Below are positions 28,301-38,073 of a stretch of 64,000 nt of DNA, piece by piece; position 1 is the first letter of the stretch, and each line of letters starts with the position of its first letter. Both the position numbers and the translations under genes were made by a program. Location: positions 868,001 through 932,000 of the forward strand of contig NC_026484.1 in assembly GCF_000328475.2 (NCBI RefSeq). Direction: 5' to 3'. Source of the stretch: Mycosarcoma maydis (taxonomy: Eukaryota; Basidiomycota; Ustilaginomycetes; Ustilaginales). The notes beneath the pieces were generated by a model. The model did not search any database and was not told the DNA's origin. It worked only from the letters and a program-made list of their open reading frames with translations.

Positions 28301-29274
28301 TGCTGGGCATCATTGCCTTGAAGGACGACGCCACGCGTCCGGCACTCGGTGATTTGCAGAGACCCAAGGTGGATGCCAAGTTGCTGCAGACGTATGCCAA
28401 ACACTGGTACGCACGTGGTTGGATGCAGAGGCAGCCATCGAGTGTACCTGCTACACCCAGTGGTGCGAGCAATGGTGTCAACAGTGTTTCTTGCGGCGCT
28501 GTATTTGATCCACAGTTGCCGCTGCGGGGAAAGGTAGCCATCGTCACTGGCGCTTCGTCCGGGATCGGCGCTGCGGTGGCCAAAGCACTCGTTCGTGAAG
28601 GAGCGCACGTTGCACTCGCCGCGCGACGCATCGACGTTCTGGAAAAACTCTCGACGGAGCTCACTACAATGTCGCGCTCGCTCCACACGCGCAGCAAAGT
28701 GCACATCCACAAGACTGACGTTGTGGATCGCAAGCAGGTGGATGCACTCATGCAGACCACGACGCAAGTGCTCGGTGAGATCGACATTATCGTCTCGTGT
28801 GCCGGCGTCATGTATTTTACCATGATGCACAACGTTCAGGTGCAAGAGTGGGACCAGACGGTGGATGTCAACTGCAAAGGACTGCTCAATGTACTGTGCA
28901 CCAGTCTGCCGCGCTTGTTGGCGCGTAACACGGGACATATCGTGGCCATCTCTTCGGATGCTGGTCGAAAGGTGTTTGCCGGCTTGGGCGTGTACAGCGC
29001 GTCGAAATTCTTCGTCGAGGCAACGCTGCAGTCGCTGCGTCTGGAAACTGCCGGTACAGGTTTGCGCGTCACATCGGTCCAACCTGGCAATACTGCCACC
29101 GAGCTTCTCGGCATGAGCACCGATCAAGAAGCCATCAAAAAGTACGGCGAACCCACCGGCGCCAAGATCCTTGAGCCCGCTGACGTCGCCAACGCTATTG
29201 TATACGCGCTCAAGCAGCCCGAGCATGTCGCCATGAACGAGATCCTCATCGAGCCCCGCGAAGAGCCCATCTAG
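25312..29274 (+). CDS. NPS10-type synthetase-like enzyme: adenylation, carrier, thioester reductase, SDR
   Basis: 1320 residues, single exon, ATG at 25312 (MPILDTKLDLNALFRKQV). The frame is open upstream only from a TTG. The adenylation domain spans about 1-520, with the A3 core SYSSGTTGKPKGIANPHRA and YRTGDLARI. The carrier domain has FFDLGGHSLLLADL at about 583-595, with the phosphopantetheine Ser. The reductase domain starts with ILLTGATGFLGGF near 676 and has GYCQTKWVAEQL. A second Rossmann domain has VAIVTGASSGIGAAV near 1074 and YSASKFF (YxxxK) near 1226. There is no condensation domain. This A-T-R-SDR order is that of the fungal NPS10 group, which resembles alpha-aminoadipate reductase; the carrier-bound acid would be released as aldehyde or alcohol and further reduced or oxidised. 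Substrate is unknown. No other biosynthetic gene is adjacent. Confidence 0.88.
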   Translation: MPILDTKLDLNALFRKQVKATPDALALIDPLARYTYAQLDAKVESLSLYFRSHHAVARDSLVGILMAKGADYVIACLAALRAGGAFLVLELAYPRGLLHEVIQDAQPALVVTQSEHAKLVPKSVASILIDDPHQVDLLFSPVSSSSSPPSSSLPPLPDETDLERLAFVSYSSGTTGKPKGIANPHRAPVLSYDLRFAVNDLTPADRVACNVYFIWEMLRPLLRGATTYAIPDHSSYDPVKLIELLATEKITETLMTPTLLAAVLARHHNLGTKLPDLRTLWLNGEVVTTDLARRAIKALPNTRLLNCYSASETHEVACGDLRQMLPTLPDDAPYCPVGPPMDKAHTYILDQDGNPLEPGHPGELYVGGHLLARGYLNLVDTTAKAFTPDAFASEPNARKYRTGDLARIIPDSGLLEITGRVGGMIKIRGYSIVPGTVEKAIVDNFDVSNCAVVAHGEGLERQLVAYVVPDETERANRTVLTIDDNGHSPSARQLLVAHLAHYMIPTLWVVLHSLPTHEVSGKVDLKNLPNPKAAIAAASGTNSRARSPAPDETVNLKSIAQLWALSLNVNPNTILEAGKTVSFFDLGGHSLLLADLATRISKTLGGFTVPLGELAGHPTLQDHVRITLAARDGYHAAVQADLPTVLRDDMELAPEFKLHSPDKVKPTTLDEAKTILLTGATGFLGGFLLNDLYQTTSARIVCLIRFNAPYRTDRSAAMARLRRNMLDLGFWDHGMLDRIDVLPANLSRNRLGLVPEVYENLVETVDVIVHCAAQVNLIYPYAALRDANVEGTREVLRLAFLGNATVQYVSTNGVLPPSQTGWPESTIMPLQDVPGKLLDGYCQTKWVAEQLVLESARRGLPANVIRIGTLSGHSVTGSTNTYDLITALIVESVHLGVAPEIANWHIEMTAVDYVSRGIIAIGNHVDANQRIYHLGDSEPIDCRLLFQHLESLGYPTTRTSWKSWVSLWQEKRGSAKGGDHGLTVDILRSGMPSEEFLLGIIALKDDATRPALGDLQRPKVDAKLLQTYAKHWYARGWMQRQPSSVPATPSGASNGVNSVSCGAVFDPQLPLRGKVAIVTGASSGIGAAVAKALVREGAHVALAARRIDVLEKLSTELTTMSRSLHTRSKVHIHKTDVVDRKQVDALMQTTTQVLGEIDIIVSCAGVMYFTMMHNVQVQEWDQTVDVNCKGLLNVLCTSLPRLLARNTGHIVAISSDAGRKVFAGLGVYSASKFFVEATLQSLRLETAGTGLRVTSVQPGNTATELLGMSTDQEAIKKYGEPTGAKILEPADVANAIVYALKQPEHVAMNEILIEPREEPI

Positions 29275-30001
29275 TTTGGTTCGCCCCATTGGAAATGTCA
29301 GTTGCCTGGCCCCTCGCAAGCCCAAGCCGTTTCGCTTTGGTAGACAATTACGAATCTTGGCGAATTTCGCAGTTTTCACTCACAACTAGAGACATAGTAC
29401 GCATCCACTCAGGGTTAGCCTTTCCCGTTTTCTTTTTCTTTTCGGCGCGCAAGATGCAGAAAACACATAGAGCGCTGACTGCGCAGGACAAGCGTGGCTA
29501 GGTTTTGGAATCGGCTCTGTAGTCTGGAGCGGGTGATCTGTACGTGTAATCGAATCGAATGTGGTGCCTTCCTAGGCGGTGTCTTTCGCTGTGTGTGCGT
29601 ACGCATCGAAACATCTCGGGTGTATCTGCGGGATTTAAGCCATGTCTAGCCGGAGTTAGCGAACATTGGCATGTGATTCTGGTGATGTAGGCAGGAGAGA
29701 GACATATTGGTGTCGGTGCGACGTGCGTGTCTCTAGTGGCTGGTTGGCGCACATGACGCTTTGTTCGACTAGGCGCACCAGACAGCAAGAATCACGACTC
29801 GTGAATGATTGAGAAATCCCGAGTTACGGATGTCAAGAGTGGATCGCGACCAAGAGGCAAGGCTCGCATTGGTGCAGCTGGATCCAAGAATCATTTTCGT
29901 GAATGAGAACAAGCTAAGTACATCAAGTGTTTTTCGAGCGAACATAGGGTCATGAGTAGGCGATGCGATGAGCGCGGTCGGGATTGGTGGAGCGAGGATG
30001 G
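29275..30001. other. Convergent spacer
   Basis: About 730 bp between the synthetase-like gene and the 3' end of the zincophore gene. I see no gene and only isolated repeat units (29795, 29890). Confidence 0.5.
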
Positions 30002-30961
30002 CTAGTGGGTGCCGCAGTGAATGGAGCCGTCGGCATGGGTGTGGCAGTCGGACGAGGCAGCCGAGGGGGTGGGGGTAGCAGCGGGGGTAGAAGTTGGAGC
30101 TGGTGCGGCCGAAGAGGAGCTGGCATGCGCGTGATCATCGTGGCTCTGCTTGACGTCGCCGATGCAGCCCCACTTGGTGAGCTTCCTGCTGTAGACGTCG
30201 AGAGCAAAGTACTGCAAGCTGTGCTGGTTCTGGACGGCAGCAGTCGAGTTGTGCTCGGCAAGCTCGAGAACGTCGGCATAGCTGTCGGCGTAGTGGTGGA
30301 TCTTCTCGTGAACAAACTCGGGAACGTGGAACGCACGGTGCATCAGGTCGGCTCCAAAGTACAGCGACGGGTTGTCAGTACCCAACTGGAAGCCAGCCGA
30401 GCAAAGCTTCTCCAAAGGACGACGCGTCACGTACGACAGCTCGCAAATCACCGTCTCGGCAGTAGCGTTGTTGCCACGCCAGTGTCCGTTCCATTCGGGC
30501 AAGCGGCAGTTGTCGTCCGGGTTATCGCACCTCAACAGCGCATCTCCCTTGTTGCCCTGTATACACACCAACAAATCGATTGTCAGCATAAAGTCGTCGT
30601 CCACGACATGCACAGACCGCGAATCGCCAACACTTACATAGACAAGCTCGACGTAGTATCCAACCACAGGTGCAGGGTCGGCATCCTGGCCAAAGTACTT
30701 GATGAAGAATTCGTCCTTGGGGTAGTTGAGGATGTGGTTGATCGAGTTGTGCGCGAGCTTCTTCATGTCATCGATTCCGCTGCTGATCTGAGCACGCTGT
30801 GTGCCGTTGCACGACTCGTGAATCCTCCAGACCGAGTCGATCTGTCCTTCAGGCTGGAACGACTCGAGCGCTCGCGTCGCCAGCAACGAGCTGAAAGGCG
30901 CTGCGCTCACAGCGCTAACTGCCAACGAGGTGAGCGCGACAAAAGACGCAATCAGCTGCAT
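30002..30961 (-). CDS. PRA1/ZPS1-type secreted zinc-binding protein (zincophore), two exons
   Basis: Exon 1 is 30961-30638 and exon 2 is 30556-30002. The 81-nt intron GTAAGT...TACAG contains CTGAC and lacks stops, so an unspliced reading also stays open. 292 residues. Signal peptide MQLIASFVALTSLAVSAVSA. The body holds ESCNGTQRAQISSGIDD, FGADLMHRAFHVPEF and, at about 190-196, VHEKIHHYADSY, a zincin-like HExxH. The tail is Ser/Ala/Thr rich and ends in CHTHADGSIHCGTH, closely resembling the C-terminal zinc-binding tail of Candida Pra1. In Candida, Pra1 is secreted under zinc starvation and returns zinc to the ZIP transporter Zrt1. Here too a ZIP gene is the divergent neighbour. Confidence 0.87.
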   Translation of the reverse strand: MQLIASFVALTSLAVSAVSAAPFSSLLATRALESFQPEGQIDSVWRIHESCNGTQRAQISSGIDDMKKLAHNSINHILNYPKDEFFIKYFGQDADPAPVVGYYVELVYVSVGDSRSVHVVDDDFMLTIDLLVCIQGNKGDALLRCDNPDDNCRLPEWNGHWRGNNATAETVICELSYVTRRPLEKLCSAGFQLGTDNPSLYFGADLMHRAFHVPEFVHEKIHHYADSYADVLELAEHNSTAAVQNQHSLQYFALDVYSRKLTKWGCIGDVKQSHDDHAHASSSSAAPAPTSTPAATPTPSAASSDCHTHADGSIHCGTH

Positions 30962-32882
30962 GATGCAAGAGGTATACAGAGGCGATAGGTGATGCTGAAG
31001 CTCGGTGTGTGGGAGTAAGGTAGGTTGAGAAACAGTATCGCTCCAAAATTCCTCATCCCTTCTTATAGTCTTCAATGCATGCGAGATGAGTATGGATGTT
31101 TGCCCAGTGCTGCCATGTGCGTCCAACAGTGGCATCTTCGCATTGTGCCGGACAAACATCTCCTCTTTCATCCGCAAGCTCAATGCGGCACAAGTGTGGA
31201 TCTGGCCACAAATTTCTCGCACAGCTCTCCCCGTCGCCCACTCGCGAGCATGAAACCTACTCTCCTCCATGCAATGCCTAGAGCCTAGCAAGAAGCGCTC
31301 TGCTCTGTTCTGCTGTATTCGTTCAAGGCCTATCGGCCAAAATTCGGTCCGACAGAGCAGAGAGTCTTCTAAAACAGGGGTTCGCCACGAAAATCGAACC
31401 GAAAAAAGGGTGCCAACGTGGGCAAGAAAGCCAAGCTCACTACAGAGGTCCTCTTTGAAACTCAAACCTCACCGTATCGAATCGTGGCAAGCACGAGCCT
31501 CGCTCGTCGAGCCACGAATAGAGCATAGTGGGCTGGGCGCTGCTGAACGGACAGAGTTCTAGTTGATGTAAGCCGCTCTAAAACGTGAGGCAGAGAGGAC
31601 CTTCACGGTTGTCTTTGGTGTGTTTCTCTGGTTCCTGGACTACCGACCAGAAACCAAAAAAGGAAGAGAGAAAATTCAGTGAGAAAGCGGTACGCTTGCG
31701 GCGGATCAAGAACAAACCGAACCGCTGGGAGGCGAGTTGAGCTCAAGCAGCTCGAAACTTGGCAAAGTCGTGAATGATGCAGCCAGGGCAGACAAGAGCG
31801 CGTGTCGTGTGTAACGACATGGTGCCGAGGGAAAACCGTCTGTGACTCTAGCACAAGCGGACACCCATGAATGCTTGGCAAAGGCGCCAAGCACGCAGCA
31901 AGCATGAAACGAACGCACGACTTGCAAAGTACCCTCGCTTTCTAGACCCTACGTTCAGGAGGTTGGGGGAGTCGCAGTTGCACGTGGGAAGCAGTTACGA
32001 ATTGTATAACTTTAGTTAATATCCAGCCCAGCTGTCAGATGCAGACGCAACGGTAGTGTTGATACAAAATCAGGAAGGCTACCGAAATTGTCGTGCGCAG
32101 AGTGAAGCGTGAAGGATGTCGTGAGCTTTGGTGATTTATTCACGAGTTACTGTAAATACAATTTCAGCGCTTGGAATTCGAGTCTGGCGGTTTTTGACAG
32201 CTTTCATGCAGAAAGCAAGACAAAATCTCTTGGCGACGACCTTGTCGGTTATCCGCTCTAACTAAAAACGTCGTGGCGACACGATACTGTATCACCGCTC
32301 GACATCGTCCAAAACGATCGGAATGGCGTCAACGAATCAGCTTGCGATGCGATGTGATGCGATGGCTCCGCCAGTCAAATTCACTTGAATGTGAGCCAAC
32401 AAGACCAGCACCGAATCGAGACTTGCAGACGAGCCCAGATGGCAAGCCATTTGATTGCAAGAAAGACCAGGCAGGTACAACACAACCTTTCAGGTAGATG
32501 GTTTGGATCGCTTCTATTTTGCCAAGAAAAACCTGAAATGCATACAGGGTATCGATGATTGAGCGGGCGAAACCAGCTGAGAGCGAACCAATTGTGATTG
32601 TGAATTATTGTGGTTGGTCCCAGCTGCCCCTCACATCCGACCACCTTAGTGACACCACCAAAAGCGCTTCAGGTCGAGTTGGTGCCTGATTCCTCGCGCC
32701 GACTTTTCTATTTCACGGCGACTTGGCTCGCTGCGTGACTTTTTTTTTCTGACCCCCTGACTGTGGTATGACCTTGACGAAATAGCAGGCAAAGGATACT
32801 TAAACAAGCTCTTTGCTCGTACAAAATCATCCGAACCGATCCAGTCTGTAGCAATTCCTCATCCATCCGAACCCAAGCCAGC
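30962..32882. promoter_or_regulatory. Shared 1.9-kb promoter of the zincophore / ZIP transporter pair
   Basis: This lies between two divergent starts. A TATA-like element for the zincophore gene (TATAAG on the minus strand at about 31061-31070) lies about 100 bp upstream of its ATG. On the plus side a TACTTAAA element lies near 32799. No other gene was found. I could not identify a convincing zinc-responsive palindrome by eye. Confidence 0.5.
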
Positions 32883-34403
32883 ATGTTGGGGATCAATGTT
32901 AAGAGCAAGCCAGCGAAAGCAGCCGCTCTGCTGCTTCTCGCTGGAGCACCGCTTGTAGCCTCGCAATCGATCACCACCGCCGTCACCGTGAATGGCACTC
33001 CGACTACCACGGTGATTTCGCCATCTCCCACGGGTCGAGGCTACTGCGAATTCTTCATCGACCACTGGGACTGTGATCCGACGCGTTCTGAGGCGGCGTC
33101 TGGCCCAAGTGGTGCATCTGCGTCTGCGCCGAGTATCCAGCCTTCGCCGGTGGGTCAGAGCTGCACGTTGCATGGCGATCACTACCACTGCGATGGTCCT
33201 ACTACAGCAACCGCGGCGGCAGCGGCTGCACAGGCCAGCCCTACCGGACAGGGCGAGTGTGTTTTCCACATCAACCACTGGGATTGCGAAGGCGGAGACC
33301 ACTCAGACCACGACCACTCAGGCCACGACCATTCGGGACATTCGCACGCCGGCCATTCGCACGCCGGTCATAGCCACGGACCCTCGGAACTGTACGGCTG
33401 CGGTCTGGCGCCGCTCGAAGATTACAATCTGCCACTTCACATTGGCACAGTCTTTATTCTGCTCGTCTCGTCGGCTATTGGTGCGTTCCTTCCAATCCTG
33501 GTCTACACGGCAGGTGGTGCAACCTCGCAGAACAAAAGAGGCCGATGGGCAGACGAGGTGTTCTTCATTTGCCGACACTTTGGTACTGGTGTGCTAATCA
33601 GTACTGCTTTTGTGCACTTGCTGAGCCACGCGATGATGTACTACTCGAACGAGTGTATTGGAGAGCTCAAGTACGAAGCTACTGCACCGGCTATCGCGAT
33701 GGGTGCCGTGTGGCTGGTGTTCATTGTCGACTTCTTCCTGCTTCGTGCGTTGAGGAAGAAGAGTTCGCAGCAGATGCTACAGGCACACGAGAGCCACCAC
33801 GATGTGCACGGCGTCACGAAACGCGAATCGAGCTCGACACTTGATCGCACCCACTCGCCTGCCACGGAAGAGGATGCAGCAACCGGAATGTACGGCGGTC
33901 TCACCTACGCCCAAGCCAAAGTCGCCGAATGGGACGTGTTCGCCGTCGAAGCAGGTATCATCTTCCACTCGATCCTCATTGGCGTCACACTCGGCGTCGC
34001 CACAGGTTCCGGCTTCGTAGCGCTGCTCATCGCCATTCTCTTCCACCAGCTCTTCGAAGGTCTCGCTCTCGGCTCGCGTCTCTCCCTGCTAAGGTGGAAG
34101 AGCACCGCGTACAAGATGCTCATGGCCTCCGCGTTCGTCCTTACCACCCCGATCGGCGTAGCTATCGGTATCGGTGTCAGGAAGAGCTTCAACGGAAACA
34201 GCTCGGGTACGCTGATCACTTTGGGAACGTTCCACGCTCTCAGCGCCGGTATCCTGCTCTACACGGCGCTCGTCGAACTGCTCAGTGGTGACTTCATTCA
34301 CAACAGGCAGATGCAGAAGAGCTCCTTGATCAGAGCCATCGCTGCTGTAGCCGCGTTGACCGTAGGTATCATGGCTATGTCCGTGCTCGCTCTGTGGGCC
34401 TAA
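32883..34403 (+). CDS. ZIP-family zinc transporter with triple Cys/His ectodomain repeat
   Basis: 506 residues, single exon, ATG at 32883. Signal or first hydrophobic segment at 12-27 (AAALLLLAGAPLVA). The N-terminal ectodomain carries three copies of C-x5-H-x2-C at residues 55-64, 94-103 and 126-135, each preceded by a SPTGxG-like linker, then a histidine-rich stretch (HSDHDHSGHDHSGHSH) at 140-165. The ZIP core begins near 182 (LPLHIGTVFILLVSSAIGAF) and has about eight membrane segments. Metal-binding helices are recognisable: FHSILIGVTLG (TM4) and FHQLFEGLALG (TM5). The loop between TM3 and TM4 holds HESHHDVHG. It resembles Zrt1/Zrt2 plasma-membrane zinc importers. Regulation by zinc starvation is inferred from its zincophore neighbour. 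Confidence 0.9.
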   Translation: MLGINVKSKPAKAAALLLLAGAPLVASQSITTAVTVNGTPTTTVISPSPTGRGYCEFFIDHWDCDPTRSEAASGPSGASASAPSIQPSPVGQSCTLHGDHYHCDGPTTATAAAAAAQASPTGQGECVFHINHWDCEGGDHSDHDHSGHDHSGHSHAGHSHAGHSHGPSELYGCGLAPLEDYNLPLHIGTVFILLVSSAIGAFLPILVYTAGGATSQNKRGRWADEVFFICRHFGTGVLISTAFVHLLSHAMMYYSNECIGELKYEATAPAIAMGAVWLVFIVDFFLLRALRKKSSQQMLQAHESHHDVHGVTKRESSSTLDRTHSPATEEDAATGMYGGLTYAQAKVAEWDVFAVEAGIIFHSILIGVTLGVATGSGFVALLIAILFHQLFEGLALGSRLSLLRWKSTAYKMLMASAFVLTTPIGVAIGIGVRKSFNGNSSGTLITLGTFHALSAGILLYTALVELLSGDFIHNRQMQKSSLIRAIAAVAALTVGIMAMSVLALWA

Positions 34404-34620
34404 GGTCTGGCATAGCAACCGCGTATCGCCACTTGCTCGTCCCCGCTTCTGTTCGTATTCAAAAAAGCACACGGCCTCGGTTTCGGCCTCGTGTCAGTTT
34501 GCATAGCTCCCTTTCCAAGTCGTTTGATGATTGTGATGATTTCATGTTATGCAATATAGGTCGATACTTATTCAAGTTGTTGCGTGATGTTCCGAGTGCA
34601 CCGATACCAATGTTGCCTTT

Positions 34621-35789
34621 CTACTGTTCGATCCGATGATTGCTTGCTGGTTGGGACGAACAAGGGAAACAGAAGTACATGAGTGAGCTAGTCGCGCAAC
34701 TTTGGGTTTTAAGAGGAAAGCGCCAAGTGCACACTCACCTAGGTCGCTAGCACCGATGAACTGCTGCAGCGCCACCTCTTTGCACTCGACGATCTTGAGG
34801 TCCGCCAGCGCATCCACTACATTGTACAGTGTCGGCAAGTGTTGGAAGCCCCCACGTTGAATCTCGAGCTTCACTGCGCCCTGGTACAGGTCGTACGAGA
34901 CGCATCGGCTATCTTTCGAGCATCGGAATGGACGATTGCCGGACATGTGGACGCGCAAGCAGCGTCGGCGTCAGACTTGACGGTCTGGAAGTGCAGTACC
35001 GAAGGGGGCCAAGGTGGCGGAGGGCAGAACGTCGCATAGTTGGCATCGGCTTGGCCGGGGATTCCCACCGCGGGAATGTAACGCTGGTGCAAGAAGCCGG
35101 TCTTTGTGGGGTGCGTGTAGAGCCTCTTGTCTGGCTGCAGTGCTGGGCTTTGTACCGTGTCGAATGAGGCGAGGGTTAGCTCGAGACGCAAAAACTCGTA
35201 CCCACCCCAGCTCAGTGTATGGACTCTTTTCTCCTGCTCACCCGTGAGCGTGATGGTGGCATCGGCAATCTCGGCGAACACTTTAGGGAAACCGAGTTCC
35301 TCTCTGCCCGTGCTGATCGGATCGGTGAAGTTTTCGAAGAGCACCGCAAGCTACGACGCTTTGACAGGCGGAGAGACTCGTTGGCAGATGACATCGTTGA
35401 GGTAGATGCCCAACGTGTTGTATCCTCGACCAGCCAGCCAGGGCAGGTTGCGCAACTCCATCACTTTGAATAGCACTGTGGGGTGCGGTGTCAGGCGATC
35501 CACAACGTAGCCCTCAGGCAGCATGGCGTTGATCGAGTCTCGGTGTGCTTCCAGGACCAGACCTGGTGGCATGCATCCACATTGATCCCAGAAGAGAATC
35601 TGTCTTGGTAAGCACGTACACCAGAGTCTGTGAGTCAAATTGCTCGACAAGCTTCGATCGTGAGGTACCAATCGTGGTGGTGCGCGCATTTGACCAGTCG
35701 AACCTGCTCCCATCCGGAGCTTGACGTGGCGACGGCGCTGGTCCAAAGCCTATTGGGGCTCGATGGATGCGATTCGGCGTCAAGATCAT
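34621..35789 (-). pseudogene. Acetoacetate-decarboxylase-like gene with an in-frame TAG
   Basis: Minus-strand fragments match the fungal acetoacetate decarboxylase-like family. The start is at ATG 35789 (MILTPNRIHRAPIGFG, FDWSNAR). Next come LVLEAHRDSINAMLPEGYVV, ELRNLPWLAGRGYNTLGIYL, VLFENFTDPISTGREELGFP and RYIPAVGIPGQADANYA. The end has LPTLYNVVDALADLKIVE and GASDL-ASNHRIEQ after a GTGAGT...CCAG intron, with the stop at 34623-34621. A TAG at 35353-35351 interrupts the continuous frame exactly where relatives have Tyr in a K-G-S-Y-L-like motif (here Lys-Ala-Ser-stop-Leu-Ala-Val-Leu). Removing it by splicing would need a 42-nt intron. A frame change near 34960-34880 can be explained by an intron (donor GTACTG) or by an indel. 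I call it probably broken, but an intact gene with unusual splicing is not excluded. Confidence 0.6.
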
Positions 35790-36187
35790 CGTGGTTTGCG
35801 GTACCAAGACGGCCACTCGAATGGTATAGATCGGATACCCAAGCAGAGCAAGAGCATCTGCTGTATATGTAGGCAAGTATCAGACAGTGGGGGTTTGATC
35901 GAGGTTTTCAGAAATCGCAACACTATCTTTCGGCAAGGGTGGGGAACCACCTTAGGGTTGATTCGTGCCGTCCGCGAGGTGTTCAAGGCCCTGCGATGCA
36001 ACCTCGGAGCTGAAGCTAGCTGTAGTGGAGCAAGATGCGTCGCGTGAAGCTCACCTCACCTCGCATTCAAAACCTCGATCAACTTTCACAGCCATAAGCC
36101 CTGGTCACAAGGAGGCTCGCGCAAATTCACCAACCAAACCTGTCAGACGTCAAACTGAAAATCGAATGCCATTACTTGCTTCGACAC
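35790..36187. other. Spacer between the decarboxylase-like and cupin genes
   Basis: About 400 bp between two minus-strand genes. The frame is open upstream of 35789 to about 35876, so a further 5' exon of the decarboxylase-like gene is possible. Confidence 0.35.
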
Positions 36188-36738
36188 TCATTGACCAGGG
36201 AAGCCTTGATCGGTCAGCTGCTTTCCGTCGATCACAATGGGCTTACTGTGAAGCAGGATGAATGCGATCCTGACCCACTTGTCGGTGGTGTTGCGCCAAA
36301 GGTGGTTGGTACCACGTTGGATGCATGTGTCACCGGACCTGAGCGTTCTCTTTTCGCCAGAATCGAGTTCGAGCTCGATCTCACCAAAGATGACGATACC
36401 GTAGTCAAGCGTCTGGGTGCGGTGCATGGGACTGCATGCTTGAGGCGGCAAGTCGACAAATCGTACCACGGAACCGTTGTCGTTGTGCGAACGGCCGGTG
36501 AAGATGGACTTGACAGCACCATCTTCCGGCGTCTGGTTGTCGATGGGCCATCGATTAGTGCTCCACATGACCTGAAAGCGCAAACACAGTCGGGGCAAAG
36601 ATTTCACTGTCAGCTGAGCAAAAACATGCGAATTTTCATCGAGAGCGTGTCTTGATGCTTGTGCCACTTACTGCCAATGTGGCGTGCTCTGGAGTGACAC
36701 TCGCCAGTAGGGGCGCTCTCAGGTGCTGGGATAGTCAT
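36188..36738 (-). CDS. Cupin-2 domain protein, two exons
   Basis: Proposed exons are 36738-36672 and 36606-36188 (intron GTAAGT...TGACAG, 65 nt), giving 161 residues; this splice is the only one I found that keeps phase. Exon 2 has the full small-cupin pattern: FQVMWSTNRWPIDN, VVRFVDLPPQACSPMHRTQT, LDYGIVIFGEIELELDSGE (cupin motif 1) and SGDTCIQRGTNHLWRN (motif 2). The ending IVIDGKQLTDQG is typical of a common fungal single-cupin family of about 170-180 residues. Members often sit next to secondary-metabolism oxidoreductases, but their reactions are mostly unknown. The usual N-terminal RRVVTGH-like strand is not seen, so the 5' end may be wrong. It lies upstream of, and codirectional with, the decarboxylase-like gene. 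Confidence 0.7.
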
Positions 36739-38073
36739 GATATATAAGTCTGCGTCGAGTTTTCCTTTCGAGGACAACGTTGTTTGGTTCTTGATAGCGA
36801 CAGAAAGGTATGTACGAGAAGAGTCTTGGAAACTCCTTTATAGCTTGTCCAGCCAAACGATCATGGAACAGCTTGGTCTGCGAGTCCGTCCGCATTCTTG
36901 CAAGCTATCCGTTTCGTCCGCGCCATGGGTCTGAGGTGATGTCAACCTCGTGATTCAGAATGTCCTCGATAGATTCCGCGAAGTGCAAGTCGGCATTCGT
37001 GGGGGTCCGCTCTCGATCGTAGAATGCGGGGGTAAGCGTTCCCCCCACTTAGGCCAGTATTGCAAACTTACCACACATCGACGCGTGGCGTGTGACTCAC
37101 GACTGACGACTGTGGACGTGCGACACGCGAGGAGGAAGATCGCCGATTACGCAGCGCCCGATCTCTCAGATTTGGCTTTTGGGAGAATGTTTTGGCGACC
37201 TGGTTTTTTGAGCATATTTTATTTGTGATTGATAAACGACTAAATAATTCTGAATCGGCAGCGTTAAATCGTGAATGGTTAAATGTGGGACACATACTCG
37301 GGACTCACTGACTTGTTCGTCGATCCCTTATCGCGGCGCTAAAACGTAGCTCAGATAGTTTGCGAGGTACTAGCCTCCGTTCACGTGAGCGAACGAGAGA
37401 CGGGGGTCGTAGCGACGACACTAGGCGCCAAGTTGGTGTGCTTGAACACCCTGGAAGAGACTGGCTTTAGAGTTCGGGAAGCCAGACGGCGGCGGGCGGG
37501 AGATGGTGATCCGGTTCAGGGCCATCAAAGCCCATGCAAGGCTTTCAAACACGCACAACGGGCGCTTTCTCGGTCCGAAGGATGTACCATTTACAAAGAT
37601 CGAAGACCATTCACATCGAGCTAAAAAGAGCGGTGTTGAATGTACACCAGGCTAGAAGAAGTAGGACGACGGGCTTGACTGAGAAACTGTGAGAAGGGCC
37701 AATCGAGCTTGAAGGCGGCTCTCGAGACAGCAGGTCGAGAACAAGCGCGTGAAGATGGTGAGTAGACGCTGCGATTGATTCGAGTTGAATCGTGCTCGCT
37801 GCTCGACGTCGTCAAACGACAAAGAGAGGCTTGGTTCGGACGCCACAAATCAAGCTGCGCCACTTGTGGGAAGGGTTGGAATAAGTGTGCGTCAATTTAC
37901 AGCAGAACAGGCACGAGGTTGCTCACTGTGAATGCCGCAGCAGCCAATAAGACCGATTCGATTGCGAACAATTCATTACGAATCATGGATGATGATGCAG
38001 ACGCGACTCGGAAACGAGCCAGCTCGCCAACTGTGAAAGTGGCGTCGTAGCAACGTTTACAGTATCACCAATG

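Noticed and set aside
27754..29379. 541-codon minus-strand open frame opposite the synthetase-like gene
   Set aside because: Antisense shadow of a long conserved four-domain gene; His/Arg/Asp-rich composition without family features.
30557..30637. Reading the 81-nt in-frame segment of the zincophore gene as coding
   Set aside because: It has GTAAGT, an internal CTGAC and TACAG, and interrupts a conserved stretch, so an intron is more likely.
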